A stretch of DNA of 64,000 bases from Pseudomonas peli (GCF_900099645.1 NZ_FMTL01000001.1:1758138-1822137); one strand, 5' to 3'; positions 36,381 through 45,217 are shown, numbered from the stretch's first letter. Made by a program: numbers and translations. The notes: generated by a model from the letters alone, not told the origin.

Positions 36381-36968
36381 TCAGACCAGCAGGTAAAGCG
36401 CCGACAGCACCAGCAGCAAGGCCAGGCCGCGATTGAACCGGCGCAGGTACAGCGGATTCTCCAGGTACTGGCGCAGATAAACCCCGGCCAGCGCCCAGCA
36501 ACTGATCGACAGATAACAAATCACGAAATACAGCGCCGCGAACTGCCCCACCCGCCACAGATCGCCATCCGCCGCATAGGCGCCCATGCCTGCCATCGAG
36601 GCCAGCCAGGCCTTGGGGTTGAGCCACTGCATCAGCGCGCCCTTGAACAGCGACGGGCGCTGCTGTGCATCGTTGCCGCTGAATTGCCCGTCAGACCGGG
36701 CCAGGCCGTAGGCCATGTACAGCAGAAAGGCGACGCCAAACCAGGCCACCCCGTGCGTCAGCGCCGGCCACTGCTGCAACAGCTGCTGCAAGCCCAGGCC
36801 CATGGCCAGCAACAGCGCGGTAAAGCCGAACGTCGCCCCCGTGACATGGCGCATGCTGCTGCGCAGCCCATGGGTCGCGCCGGCACTAAGCGCCAGCAGG
36901 TTGACCGGGCCGGGAGAGATCGAAGCAGCGAGGGCAAAACCCGCCATGGAGTAAAACAGCGTATTCAT
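36381..36968 (-). CDS. LysE-family amino-acid exporter
   Basis: Protein of 195 residues with five or six membrane helices. The family block near the N-terminus is AASISPGPVNLLALSAGATHG, and GVAFLLYMAYGLAR with LMQWLNPKAWLAS are LysE/RhtB signatures. Predicted inner-membrane efflux of an amino acid or derivative. Convergent with the AraC regulator. Confidence 0.87.
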   Translation of the reverse strand: MNTLFYSMAGFALAASISPGPVNLLALSAGATHGLRSSMRHVTGATFGFTALLLAMGLGLQQLLQQWPALTHGVAWFGVAFLLYMAYGLARSDGQFSGNDAQQRPSLFKGALMQWLNPKAWLASMAGMGAYAADGDLWRVGQFAALYFVICYLSISCWALAGVYLRQYLENPLYLRRFNRGLALLLVLSALYLLV

Positions 36969-37032
36969 TACACACCTGTCAGCACAACCAAAGGAGGTGC
37001 CAGGCTGACAGGCCCACCGCGCAGGGTATTGA

Positions 37033-37068
37033 AGGAAAATGCCCTGTCAGGGCATGCCCGACAGGGCA
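37033..37068 (-). terminator. Rho-independent terminator of the bufferin operon
   Basis: On the minus strand TGCCCTGTC, an 11-nt loop, GACAGGGCA and then TTTTCC. The 9-bp stem is perfect and starts 7 bp after the bufC stop. Confidence 0.75.
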
Positions 37069-37074
37069 GAACAA

Positions 37075-37869
37075 TCAGCGCGAGAGGTGATCCGCCCGCT
37101 GCAACAGCCCGTCCGTTAGCCACTGGCGCAACCAGCTCACCGCCTGCGCCGGCGCCTGTTCACCCAGGTGTGCCAGCTCGCCGCACAGCTCAGCGAAGCT
37201 CCAGCCTTGCACGGCCATGCCCTGCAATGCCGCCGCTTCATCGGCCGCCAGGCAGCGGTAGCGGGTAATCAGCTGATCACGCCAGACCACACAGGTCTCT
37301 GTCGCAACCAGTGGCTGGCTGCCAGGGAAGTCACCCTGCTCCTTGCACGCACGCCAGATCGCCAGGCTGTTATGCCGGCACGCCAGCCACTGCACGCTCG
37401 GTAACAAACGCACCTGCAGGGTCGGCCAGTCTTCAGCCGGCAGTTCGGCCATCTGCGCCAGGCTCAGGGGCGCGGCGTCGACGGCATCAAAAGCCAAAGT
37501 AAACGCCCATTCCAGCCGCGCCAGTTCGCTGAGCGGCGCGGCCTGTGCGGGAATCAGGTAGCCGTCGATAAAGTCCGCCAGCTGTGCGCCTAACCAGCGC
37601 AGGCTGAAATGCTGCGAGGGGTGCGCGTCGAGATAGGCCAGGGCCAAGGCATCGAACTCCTCGTCGCCCAGCCAGCTATGCACCGCCGGATAGTCACCGC
37701 GCAAGCCTTCCAGCAAGCGCGCGCGATAGGCGTTGTGGTAAATCGCCAGGCCCTGTTCGGCACTCAGCGCCGCGCTGCCCAACAAGCTGGCCTGCAGCGC
37801 CGGGTTGGGCTGGGCATCGGGGCCCTGCAGGTAGGCCTGCACCTGCGCCTGCCAGTCACTCAGGCGCAT
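37075..37869 (-). CDS. bufC: BufC-like partner protein (DUF2063) of the bufferin maturase
   Basis: Protein of 264 residues. The DUF2063 DNA-binding-like domain is at the N-terminus (YHNAYRARLLEGLRGDYPAVHSWLGDEEFDALALAYLDAHPS), with a C-terminal partner domain. Homologs bind the multinuclear iron maturase and recruit the precursor peptide (MbnC/BufC type). Its start overlaps the bufB stop (TAATG), so both are translated together. Name by family and context. Confidence 0.8.
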   Translation of the reverse strand: MRLSDWQAQVQAYLQGPDAQPNPALQASLLGSAALSAEQGLAIYHNAYRARLLEGLRGDYPAVHSWLGDEEFDALALAYLDAHPSQHFSLRWLGAQLADFIDGYLIPAQAAPLSELARLEWAFTLAFDAVDAAPLSLAQMAELPAEDWPTLQVRLLPSVQWLACRHNSLAIWRACKEQGDFPGSQPLVATETCVVWRDQLITRYRCLAADEAAALQGMAVQGWSFAELCGELAHLGEQAPAQAVSWLRQWLTDGLLQRADHLSR

Positions 37870-38705
37870 TACGCTGTGCCTTGCAGTGCTTGGGCGGCAA
37901 ACCGGCGCGCCGTGTTCAGCTCGTCGAGCAGCACATCCAGATCGGGAAAATGATCGTCACGCTCCAGCAGCGTGGACACCGGGCCGAGGTGCTGCAAGGT
38001 GCGTTGATAAAGCTGCCAGACCGGATCGCTGACTGGCTGATCATGGGTGTCGATCAGGTAGCTGCCGTAATCGCTGTGGCCGGCCAGGTGCAGCTGACGA
38101 ATGCGCTGCTTGGGCAGACTGCTGATAAAAGTCCAGGCATCAAAGCCATGGTTGCGTGCACTGACGTAGACATTGTTGACGTCCAGCAACAGCTCGCAAC
38201 CACTCAACTCGCTGAGCGCGGCGAGAAACTGCCATTCGCTGAACTGATCATCGGCGCAGCGCAGGTAACTGGAGACGTTTTCCAGCACCAGCGGCCGCTC
38301 GATCACGTCCTGCACCTGGCGCACCCGCGCGGCCACATGCTGCAGGCTCTCCTCGGTATAAGGCAGCGGCAGCAGGTCGTGCAGTTGATGGGCATTGCCC
38401 CGGCTCCAGCACAGGTGATCGGAGATCCACGCCGGCTGCACGCGCGCGGCCAGGTGTTTGAGCTGACGCAGGTAGTCGCGGTCCAGCTCATGCGGGCCGC
38501 CAATTGACAGCGACACGCCATGCATCACCAGCGGGTACTGCTCGCCGATGGCATCGAGAAAGTAGAGGGCCTTGCCGCCCGCTACCAGATAATTTTCCGA
38601 GACGATCTCGAACCAGTCGATGGCCGGCCGTTGTTCGAGAATGGCTTGGTAATAGGTGCTGCGCAGGCCCAGGCCGAAACCCAGATTGCCGCGTTGGGCA
38701 TTCAT
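37869..38705 (-). CDS. bufB: BufB-like multinuclear iron-dependent oxidase (DUF692, MNIO)
   Basis: Protein of 278 residues with the DUF692 TIM-barrel and metal ligands: DWFEIVSENYL, VMHGVSLSIGG, ISDHLCWS, LVLENVSSYL, LLLDVNNVYV, HLAGHSDYG and DTHDQPV. MNIO enzymes use mixed-valent iron to modify cysteines in RiPP precursors, as in methanobactin and bufferins. ATG 38705 is preferred over the longer frame because MNAQRGNLGFGLGLR is the family start and AAGGAGC precedes it. Acts on the adjacent Cys-rich precursor. Confidence 0.88.
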   Translation of the reverse strand: MNAQRGNLGFGLGLRSTYYQAILEQRPAIDWFEIVSENYLVAGGKALYFLDAIGEQYPLVMHGVSLSIGGPHELDRDYLRQLKHLAARVQPAWISDHLCWSRGNAHQLHDLLPLPYTEESLQHVAARVRQVQDVIERPLVLENVSSYLRCADDQFSEWQFLAALSELSGCELLLDVNNVYVSARNHGFDAWTFISSLPKQRIRQLHLAGHSDYGSYLIDTHDQPVSDPVWQLYQRTLQHLGPVSTLLERDDHFPDLDVLLDELNTARRFAAQALQGTA

Positions 38706-38761
38706 TGCTGGCTCCTTGCTAGGTGATGCGGGGCAACCGCACGGCGGCCGCCCCGGCTCAC

Positions 38762-39019
38762 TTACTCGCCGACAGTACCGCCTGCCGCATCGCACTCGGC
38801 CTGGGTCATGGCCTTGAAGCCGTGGCCTTTGCAGACAGCCTGGCCTTTGCAGCTGTTTTCGGCGGTCTTGCAGTCATTCTGGCCTTTGCAGGACGTGACG
38901 CCGTAGCAGTGCACCTTGGCTTCTTCAGCAGCGACGACAGTGCCGGACATGCCGGCGAACATGGCAGCAGCAGCGAAAGCGATAGCAGCACCAGTAGCAG
39001 CGGTAGATTTCATGTTCAT
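38762..39019 (-). CDS. bufA: Bufferin precursor (BufA-type Cys-rich periplasmic RiPP)
   Basis: Protein of 85 residues: signal peptide of about 31 residues (AAIAFAAAAMFAGM... VVAA) and a short mature part with six Cys at 38, 44, 50, 57, 63 and 76. The repeated C-x5-C / CKGQ pattern (HCYGVTSCKGQNDCKT, SCKGQAVCKGHGF) fits the bufferin family, probably the BufA2 type rather than DUF2282. Bufferins are exported copper-binding peptides whose Cys are converted to thiooxazoles by the MNIO. Followed by bufB and bufC on the same strand. Confidence 0.85.
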   Translation of the reverse strand: MNMKSTAATGAAIAFAAAAMFAGMSGTVVAAEEAKVHCYGVTSCKGQNDCKTAENSCKGQAVCKGHGFKAMTQAECDAAGGTVGE

Positions 39020-39136
39020 GTGCGTATCCTCGGGTGATCTGGGTGAGCCGGACGAAAAGGGGTTTGTGTGCCGGCATTCAACTAGAGCGACGAGACCAAC
39101 AGGCGTTACAGCAGCGCTGAAAAAAACTTTAGCGAT

Positions 39137-40156
39137 TCAGCGCCGACGCAGTAAAAGCACGAAAAACACCCCGCCAATCGCCGCCGTGGCGATGCCGATG
39201 GGCAGGTCCTGCGGGGCCAGCAGGGTGCGTGCGGCGACATCCACCCAGACCAGAAACAGCGCGCCAAGCAAGGCACTGACCGGCAGCAGGCGACGATGCT
39301 CGGCGCCCACCAGAAAGCGCGCGACATGCGGCAGGATCAGCCCGACAAACCCGATGGCACCACTGAGCGACACCAGCACCCCGGTCAGCAGCGAGGCGCA
39401 GACAAACACCAGCAAACGCACCCGGCGCGGTTCCAGACCGAGGCTGACTGCACTGTGTTCACCGGCCATCAGCGCATTCAACGCCCGCGCCAAACCGAGC
39501 AACAGCAGCAGGGCCAGCATCAAACACAGCGCCGGCAGCCAGAGCAGTTCCCAGCGCGCCAGACCAAGGCCGCCGAGCATCCAGAAGATCACCGAACTGG
39601 CGGCATGGTGATCGCCGAGAAACAGCAGCAGGTTGCTCGCCGCCATCATCACAAACGACACCGCCACCCCGGCCAGCAACAGGCGATCACTCTCCAACCG
39701 GCCGCCGCGACTGGCAATCGCCAGCACTAGCAGCATGCTCACCAGCGCGCCGACAAAGGCCGCCAGCGGCAGGCTGAGCAGGCCGATAAATTCCCCCAGG
39801 TACAGCACCACAATCACCGCACCGAGTGCCGCGCCAGAACTCACCCCGAGCAGATGTGGATCGGCCAACGGATTGCGCGTCACCGCCTGCAGCGCCGTGC
39901 CGACCAGCGCCAGCCCGGCCCCCACCAGCGCACCGAGCACCACCCGTGGCGCACGGATCAGCCAGACGATGCTGTCCTGGGCGCTGCTCAACGCCTGCGC
40001 CGGCTGCAAGTCAAACAGGCGCTGGCCAAGAATCTCCAGCACGCGCGGCAAGGGCACCGGCGCAGCGCCAAAGCCCAATGACGCGGCGCAGGACAAGGCC
40101 AACGCCAAGGCCAGCACCAGCAGCAACAGGCGGTAGGCGCGCGGGCTGCGAATCAT
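39137..40156 (-). CDS. btuC: FecCD/BtuC-type ABC permease of the B12-riboswitch operon
   Basis: Protein of 339 residues with about nine or ten membrane helices. FecCD signatures are GAPVPLPRVLEILGQRL, RAPRVVLGALVGAGLALVGTALQAVTRNPLADPHLLGVSSGAALGA (across helices 2-3) and GAIGFVGLILPHVARFLVG. Its ATG overlaps the stop of the binding-protein gene. Function as corrinoid importer is inferred from the riboswitch that heads the operon, not from the permease sequence. Confidence 0.82.
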   Translation of the reverse strand: MIRSPRAYRLLLLVLALALALSCAASLGFGAAPVPLPRVLEILGQRLFDLQPAQALSSAQDSIVWLIRAPRVVLGALVGAGLALVGTALQAVTRNPLADPHLLGVSSGAALGAVIVVLYLGEFIGLLSLPLAAFVGALVSMLLVLAIASRGGRLESDRLLLAGVAVSFVMMAASNLLLFLGDHHAASSVIFWMLGGLGLARWELLWLPALCLMLALLLLLGLARALNALMAGEHSAVSLGLEPRRVRLLVFVCASLLTGVLVSLSGAIGFVGLILPHVARFLVGAEHRRLLPVSALLGALFLVWVDVAARTLLAPQDLPIGIATAAIGGVFFVLLLRRR

Positions 40157-41106
40157 TGGTCGAACGCCTGCGGGTGCAGCGCGGCGGCCAGGGTTTCGAT
40201 GGCGGCGGCGTTATCCAGGCTCGGCGTCACCGCCAGGTACGGCAGCACCACAAAGCGCTGTTCACGAATCGCCGTCAGCCCCTGCAAGGCAGGGTGCTGC
40301 AGCAGAAAGTCACGCTTCTGCGCCGCGCTGCGCTCGCCGTAATCGACGATCAGGATCACCTCGGGGTCGCTGCTGATCACCGCTTCCCAGCCAACGCGCA
40401 CCCAGCTCGCGGCCAGCTCATCCATCACATTGCGCCCGCCAGCGGCTTCGATCAGCGCCTGTGGCATGGCCAGGCGGCCGGCGGTAAAGGGGCTTTCCTC
40501 GCCGCTGTCGTAGAGAAATACCCGTGGCGCCGGACCGCTGTCGGCCAGGCGTGCACGCACCGCCGCCACCCGTTGCTGCATGCCCTGCACCAGCGCCTCG
40601 GCGCGCGGCTGCACGGCGAAGATGCGGCCAAGGTTGTGCAGGTCGGTGTAGACATCCTCCAGGCTGGCCACCCGGCGTGGCATGACGTGGGCGCAGGACT
40701 CGCTCAGCTCGTACACCGGGATGCCGAAACGCGCCAGGCTGGCCGGGGTGACTTCGCCGCCGACGCGCATGCCGTAGTTCCAGCCGGCGAAGAAGAAATC
40801 CGCCTCGGCGTTGAGCAGGTTTTCCAGTGACGGGTGCCGCGCCGCCAGCTCGGGCAAGTCGGCCAGCTGCGCCATCAGCTCGGGGTTCGGGGTTTTCCAG
40901 GCGCTGATGCCGCTGTAACCGACCATCCTTGATTTCAGCCCGAGGGCCAGGAGCATGCCGGTCAAGTTGATGTCCTGGCTCACCGCGCGCTGCGGCGGCT
41001 GCGCGATGGTCAGCTGACGGTCGCAGCTGGTCACAGTCACGGCCTTGGCGGACAGGACGACGCCCAAGAGCGGTAGGCACAGGGCGTAATGCAGAAAACG
41101 CTTCAT
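40153..41106 (-). CDS. btuF: Periplasmic corrinoid/metal-chelate-binding protein (BtuF/FepB class)
   Basis: Protein of 317 residues with a signal peptide (ALCLPLLGVVLSAKA). It has the two-lobed periplasmic binding fold of the BtuF/FepB class (RAVSQDINLTGMLLALGLKSRMVGYSG... EVILIVDYGERSAAQKRDFLLQHPALQGLTAIREQRFVVLPY). It overlaps both the permease and ATPase genes by 4 bp. Substrate inferred as a corrinoid from the upstream cobalamin riboswitch. Confidence 0.8.
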   Translation of the reverse strand: MKRFLHYALCLPLLGVVLSAKAVTVTSCDRQLTIAQPPQRAVSQDINLTGMLLALGLKSRMVGYSGISAWKTPNPELMAQLADLPELAARHPSLENLLNAEADFFFAGWNYGMRVGGEVTPASLARFGIPVYELSESCAHVMPRRVASLEDVYTDLHNLGRIFAVQPRAEALVQGMQQRVAAVRARLADSGPAPRVFLYDSGEESPFTAGRLAMPQALIEAAGGRNVMDELAASWVRVGWEAVISSDPEVILIVDYGERSAAQKRDFLLQHPALQGLTAIREQRFVVLPYLAVTPSLDNAAAIETLAAALHPQAFDQ

Positions 41107-41873
41107 GGATTGATCCAGGTAATACGCGGATGCCCCGCGAGGGGATGACGGTCGACCAGCGCCTGCACGCCATACACCTCGGCCAGCAGTGCTTCGGTCA
41201 GCACTTCGGTTGGGGTACCGCTGGCCACCACGCGGCCGTGGTCGAGCACATACAGGCGGTCGCAGAAAGCCGCTGCCAGGTTGAGGTCATGGAAGCTGGC
41301 CAGGGTCGCCAGGCCGAGGGTTTTGATCAGCCGCAACAGCTCCAGCTGGTAGCGCGGGTCGAGGTGGTTGGTCGGCTCGTCGAGGATCAGCAGCGTCGGT
41401 TGCTGCACCAGGGCGCGGGCCAGCAGCACGCGTTGCTTTTCCCCGCCGGAGAGATGAGCGAACGCCTGACGCTTGTGCGCGCTCAGGCCGACCCGTGCCA
41501 GTGCCTGCTCGACCAGAGTAACATCGGCCTGATCATCGCCATCAAACAGGCCCTTGTGCGGCGTGCGGCCCATGGCGGCGACTTCGGCCACGGTGAGGCC
41601 GAAGTCCTGGGGAAACTCCTGCAGCACCACCGCCACCCGCTGCGCGCACCAGCGCGGCGAACTGCTCCACAGCGCTTCGCCGTCCAGCTCAACACGGCCC
41701 TGATCGGGCCGCTGAAAGCGGTAGGCGCAGCGCAGCAAGCTGGTCTTGCCGCTGCCATTGGGGCCGAGCAAGCCGACCAGCTGGCCGTCGCCCACCACCA
41801 GTTCAATGCCGTCGAGCAAGGCCTGATCGCCATTGGGCGACCAGGCCAAGTCGCTTATCTGCAAGCGCGCCAT
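41103..41873 (-). CDS. btuD: ABC transporter ATPase (BtuD/FecE class)
   Basis: Protein of 256 residues with Walker A GPNGSGKTS, Q-loop VVLQEFPQDF, signature LSGGEKQRVLLARAL, Walker B LLILDEPTNHLD and the switch His in LASFHDLN. ATG 41873 overlaps the stop of the TonB receptor gene (TGATG). Powers uptake through the adjacent permease. Confidence 0.88.
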   Translation of the reverse strand: MARLQISDLAWSPNGDQALLDGIELVVGDGQLVGLLGPNGSGKTSLLRCAYRFQRPDQGRVELDGEALWSSSPRWCAQRVAVVLQEFPQDFGLTVAEVAAMGRTPHKGLFDGDDQADVTLVEQALARVGLSAHKRQAFAHLSGGEKQRVLLARALVQQPTLLILDEPTNHLDPRYQLELLRLIKTLGLATLASFHDLNLAAAFCDRLYVLDHGRVVASGTPTEVLTEALLAEVYGVQALVDRHPLAGHPRITWINP

Positions 41874-43981
41874 CAGAAACGGTAATCGGCAGTGACGAAC
41901 ACCGAACGCGGCGCGCCCAGGTACCACTGCTGGCCATCGCTGCTGCCGGTGGTGGCGTACTGGCGGTCGAACAGGTTGTTCAGCTCCAGCCCCAGGCGCA
42001 CGTCCGCCTGCACCTGCCAGCCGATAGTGGCATCAACCACGGTGTAGCTCGGCAGCGTCACGCTGTTCGCTGTGTCGGCATAGCGCGCATCGACATAACG
42101 CGCGCCGATCCCGGCCTGCACCTGCTCGCTCAGCGCCTTGCTCAACCACAGGTTGGCGGTGCGCCGTGGCACGTTGGTCGGCCGGTTGCCGCTGCGGTCA
42201 CCACCGGCCTCGCGGAAGTCGTCGTACTCGGCGCGTACCCACGCGGCGTTGGCCGACACCTGCCAGCCCTGCCCCAGCGCCAGCTCCAGGGTGGCTTCCA
42301 GGCCGTCGGAAGACTGCTGGCCGATCTGCTCGGTCGGCGCGGTCGGGGTGGCGCGGCTGAGCAGCTTCTCCTTGACGATATGGTAAGCGGCCAACGTCCA
42401 TTCGCCCTGGCCATTCCAGAACGCCTGCTTAAGGCCGATTTCGGTCTGCTTGGCCTCGCTGAGGTCGAACTGTTGCTGGCTCGGATTAAGCGTCAGCAAG
42501 TTGCTCACGCCCTCGGTGCTGGTGGCGTACTGGCCGTACAGCGACAGCTCGGACGTGATCTCGAAGACCAAGCCGGCGCGCCAGTTGTCGCCGCTCAGGC
42601 TGCGGTCCGTACGCGAGTCATCGACCAGGTTGCTGCGGTCGATATGTACCTGATCGCGGCGCAGGCCAGTGACCAGCGACAGACGTTCGGTCAGCTGGGT
42701 ACGGTTCTCGGCGAACAGCGAGAACTGCCGCGCCAGGTTGCGCTCGCGCGGGCCATAGCCGAGCGGGTCGGTGCTCTGGTACTGGCCGCCGCTGCCGGCG
42801 AGCGGCACTGTATCAGTGAAGCTGCTGCCGAAATCATGCTGGCGGGCGAAGTGGATGCGGTTGTAGTCCACGCCCACCACGGTGCGGCTGTCCAGACCGA
42901 ACAGGGCGTGCTCCAGGGTGAAGGTCTGGCGATCGCCGACCTGCTCCTGGGTGTGCTTGATCTCGTAGAAGTCGCTGCGTTTGACCTGATCACCCGGCTG
43001 CCAGCGGTAGGACTCGGCATTGCGCCAGTAGCGCTGGGTTTTGATGTAGTACAGCTGGTTGCTGGCGGTCAGTGCGTCGTTGATGCGCCAGTCGCTGACC
43101 AGTCGAGTGATCTGGTCGTTGTAACGAACTTCTGCGTTATCGACGTTGTAATTGCGCTCGCGCAGGCTCTCGCGGTACTGGCCGGCGACTAGCGGTGTGC
43201 CCAGGTAACGCTGCGGGTCCTGATCGCCCTGATCATGGGACAGGGTGAAACTCAGCGCATCGCTGGCATCCCAGCGCAGGGCCGCGCTTAGCGCCTGGCT
43301 CTGCGACTCGCCGTCATCGACCCAGCCATTGCTGGCCTGCTGATTGAGGTTGAGCCGGTAGCTCAGTGCATCGCTGAGCGAGCCACCGCTGTCCAGCGCG
43401 GCCTGGCGGCGGTCATCGCTGCCGTAGCCGAGGCGCAGCTGGTTGCTGATGGCGCCGCTAAACGGCTTTTTCGGCACCACGTTGATCACCGCGCCGGTCG
43501 CGCCTTCGCCGTAGAGCACCGAGGCCGGGCCGCGCAGCACGTCGACGCGCTCCACCGACCAGGTGTCGACCGGGAAGGTCACGGTGCCGGCCCCGACATA
43601 CTGACGGGTGCCGTCGTACAGCTGCATGGTCGCGCTGTGCCCGGTAAAGCCGCGCGCCGACAGTGCGGTGCCGCCATTGCCGGGGCTGCCAATGCTGCTG
43701 ATGCCGGGGGTGCGGGTGACCGCGTCCTGCACGCTGAGGTTGTTGCGCCCGCGCACCTGCGCGCCGCTCAGGCTGCTGGTACTGGCAGGGGTTTGCAAGG
43801 CCGTCAGGCCCAGGCGCGAACCGCTGCTGCTGGGCGTATGCAGATCGCTTGCGCCCTCCGCAGCAGCCTTGGCCTGCACGGTCGTGGCCGGCAGATTGAC
43901 TGGAGATTCGCCCGCCACAGCCGTACCGGCCAGGCACAGGGCAAGGGAAACAGAGAGTTGAGACAGGGGATAGCGCGCCAT
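41873..43981 (-). CDS. TonB-dependent outer-membrane receptor under a cobalamin riboswitch
   Basis: Protein of 702 residues with a signal peptide (LSVSLALCLAGTAVAG), plug domain (NLSVQDAVTRTPGISSIGSPGNGGTALSARGF... VLRGPASVLYGEGATGAVINVVPKKP) and a 22-strand-type barrel ending in a terminal Phe (FVTADYRF). Plug and barrel resemble ferric-siderophore receptors (FhuA-like) more than the shorter BtuB. Expression is placed under cobalamin control by the riboswitch at 44165-44345, so corrinoid or cobalt-chelate uptake is likely. Confidence 0.85.
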   Translation of the reverse strand: MARYPLSQLSVSLALCLAGTAVAGESPVNLPATTVQAKAAAEGASDLHTPSSSGSRLGLTALQTPASTSSLSGAQVRGRNNLSVQDAVTRTPGISSIGSPGNGGTALSARGFTGHSATMQLYDGTRQYVGAGTVTFPVDTWSVERVDVLRGPASVLYGEGATGAVINVVPKKPFSGAISNQLRLGYGSDDRRQAALDSGGSLSDALSYRLNLNQQASNGWVDDGESQSQALSAALRWDASDALSFTLSHDQGDQDPQRYLGTPLVAGQYRESLRERNYNVDNAEVRYNDQITRLVSDWRINDALTASNQLYYIKTQRYWRNAESYRWQPGDQVKRSDFYEIKHTQEQVGDRQTFTLEHALFGLDSRTVVGVDYNRIHFARQHDFGSSFTDTVPLAGSGGQYQSTDPLGYGPRERNLARQFSLFAENRTQLTERLSLVTGLRRDQVHIDRSNLVDDSRTDRSLSGDNWRAGLVFEITSELSLYGQYATSTEGVSNLLTLNPSQQQFDLSEAKQTEIGLKQAFWNGQGEWTLAAYHIVKEKLLSRATPTAPTEQIGQQSSDGLEATLELALGQGWQVSANAAWVRAEYDDFREAGGDRSGNRPTNVPRRTANLWLSKALSEQVQAGIGARYVDARYADTANSVTLPSYTVVDATIGWQVQADVRLGLELNNLFDRQYATTGSSDGQQWYLGAPRSVFVTADYRF

Positions 43982-44143
43982 GATGCTTCCATCGCAAAAG
44001 GGATAGGCACGGCAATCCCGATGGAAACGCGCAACAGCAAAACACGGGCGCGCAGGCACCCACGATCGGCGTCAACGCCCGCCCACCGCGGGTTGCCAAA
44101 CAGTTGGGAGTTGCCGCTGCATCACGGGCAGCGCACAACATCC

Positions 44144-44167
44144 CTAAGAACCTATTCAGGCTCTTAG
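44144..44167 (-). promoter_or_regulatory. Expression-platform hairpin of the receptor riboswitch
   Basis: On the minus strand CTAAGAGCC-TGAATA-GGTTCTTAG, a 9-bp stem with one G-U pair, right after the B12 box. It could compete with the aptamer's 3' side to switch expression; no T tract follows, so translation or Rho-dependent control is more likely. Confidence 0.45.
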
Positions 44168-44345
44168 AATCAGGCCGGTCTCCGGGCTTACGAGGGTCAT
44201 GAAGCCATCGCCTTCCCATGCAGAAACTGCACAGTGGCATCGTGATGACGTCGCTCGCTTACCGTTGCGGGGGCAGCGTCGGACTAGCCCAAAGGGCGCA
44301 CCGACTTCCCGTTTAACCTCACGCACGGCGGCGTGAGACACCTGA
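44165..44345 (-). ncRNA. Cobalamin riboswitch upstream of the TonB receptor
   Basis: The minus strand carries the aptamer core: GGGAAGTCGGTGCG, GCTGCCCCCGCAACGGTAAG and the B12 box AAGCCCGGAGACCGGCCTG (plus-strand 44171-44189). When bound by adenosylcobalamin such elements shut off corrinoid uptake genes. It leads the receptor-btuD-btuF-btuC operon. Confidence 0.92.
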
Positions 44346-44355
44346 AACGGCGCGG

Positions 44356-44384
44356 ATATGACCATTCAGGCCAATCCGCGTCAA
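44356..44384 (-). promoter_or_regulatory. Sigma70 promoter of the receptor operon
   Basis: On the minus strand TTGACG (44384-44379), 17-bp spacer, TCATAT (44361-44356), about 10 bp before the 5' edge of the riboswitch. Near-consensus -35 and correct spacing. Confidence 0.65.
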
Positions 44385-44422
44385 GTTTTTAGCTGTTGCC
44401 GAATGGCTCTACAGCGGTCTTC

Positions 44423-45139
44423 TCAGCCCTTATCAATGCGCAGCTCGGGCACTGCGCGGCCGGCCACCAGGCGCTCATCGACCAGGCGGATCAGCTCGGC
44501 TTCATCGCGCACGCGGAACCACTCACCGGCCGGGTAAAGGCTGGCCGTCGGGCCCAGATCACAGGGAAACTGGCACTGCGTACGGGTGATATGCACCCCG
44601 CCTTCACACTCCAGTTTGCCGGCGGCCTTGAGGCGCTGACGCAGGGTTTTCCACAGGTCCAGCGCACCGCGACGGGTACAGCGCGGGCCGTTGCACAGCA
44701 GCAGGCGCTGGGCGTGCGGCGGAATCTGCGACCAAGCGTGATGCCCCGGCACGGCGGCCACCCCCACACAGGGCAGGTGCAGCTCGGGGCGCTCGATCAG
44801 TGCGCAGGCGGCTTCCACCGGCAAGCCCTCGGCCTGGCCAATCGCACTGGCGACAAACAGCTGATCGGGATTGGCCTGCTGGCACAGTTCGCTGCGCAGC
44901 CAATCGAGGTGCGGGCTGCTACTCTGCGGCTCGAGGTCGATCACCAGCAGCGGCCGCTCACCTTCCGCCACGCGCTGCCAGAGCGGCGCATAACCCTCAC
45001 TGGTATCGACGATATCGGCCAGCGCTGCTTCCCCGCGCAGCTCAGCCAGGCGACGGCGGAACAGCTCAGCAAACGCGCCCTCGGCCAGGTCGGGGCCGAC
45101 AAACAGAATGCGGGCGTAAGGGGAAACGGGCGTGGTCAT
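44423..45139 (-). CDS. [2Fe-2S] thioredoxin-like ferredoxin protein of the cobalamin operon
   Basis: Protein of 238 residues. The N-terminal half resembles a CbiX/sirohydrochlorin-chelatase-like alpha/beta domain (ILFVGPDLAEGAFAELFRRRLAEL). The C-terminal half is a thioredoxin-fold ferredoxin with CNGPRC and TQCQFPC, giving four Cys ligands. ATG 45139 has GGAGG upstream. It follows cobL-cobK on the same strand. An electron-transfer role in corrin synthesis, for example with CobG or cobalt reduction, is inference. Confidence 0.75.
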   Translation of the reverse strand: MTTPVSPYARILFVGPDLAEGAFAELFRRRLAELRGEAALADIVDTSEGYAPLWQRVAEGERPLLVIDLEPQSSSPHLDWLRSELCQQANPDQLFVASAIGQAEGLPVEAACALIERPELHLPCVGVAAVPGHHAWSQIPPHAQRLLLCNGPRCTRRGALDLWKTLRQRLKAAGKLECEGGVHITRTQCQFPCDLGPTASLYPAGEWFRVRDEAELIRLVDERLVAGRAVPELRIDKG

Positions 45140-45217
45140 GGCGGCCTCCAAAGCGGGGCGGCAGTCTAACAGGGGATTTTTTGCCTTGGGGGGCAACCGC
45201 TCGGCGGCCAACTCGCC

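Noticed and set aside
39088..39110. Possible ECF sigma promoter (TGTAACG ... CGTCG) upstream of bufA
   Set aside because: The spacing between the two boxes is only about 11 bp, too short for the usual 16-17 bp of ECF promoters.
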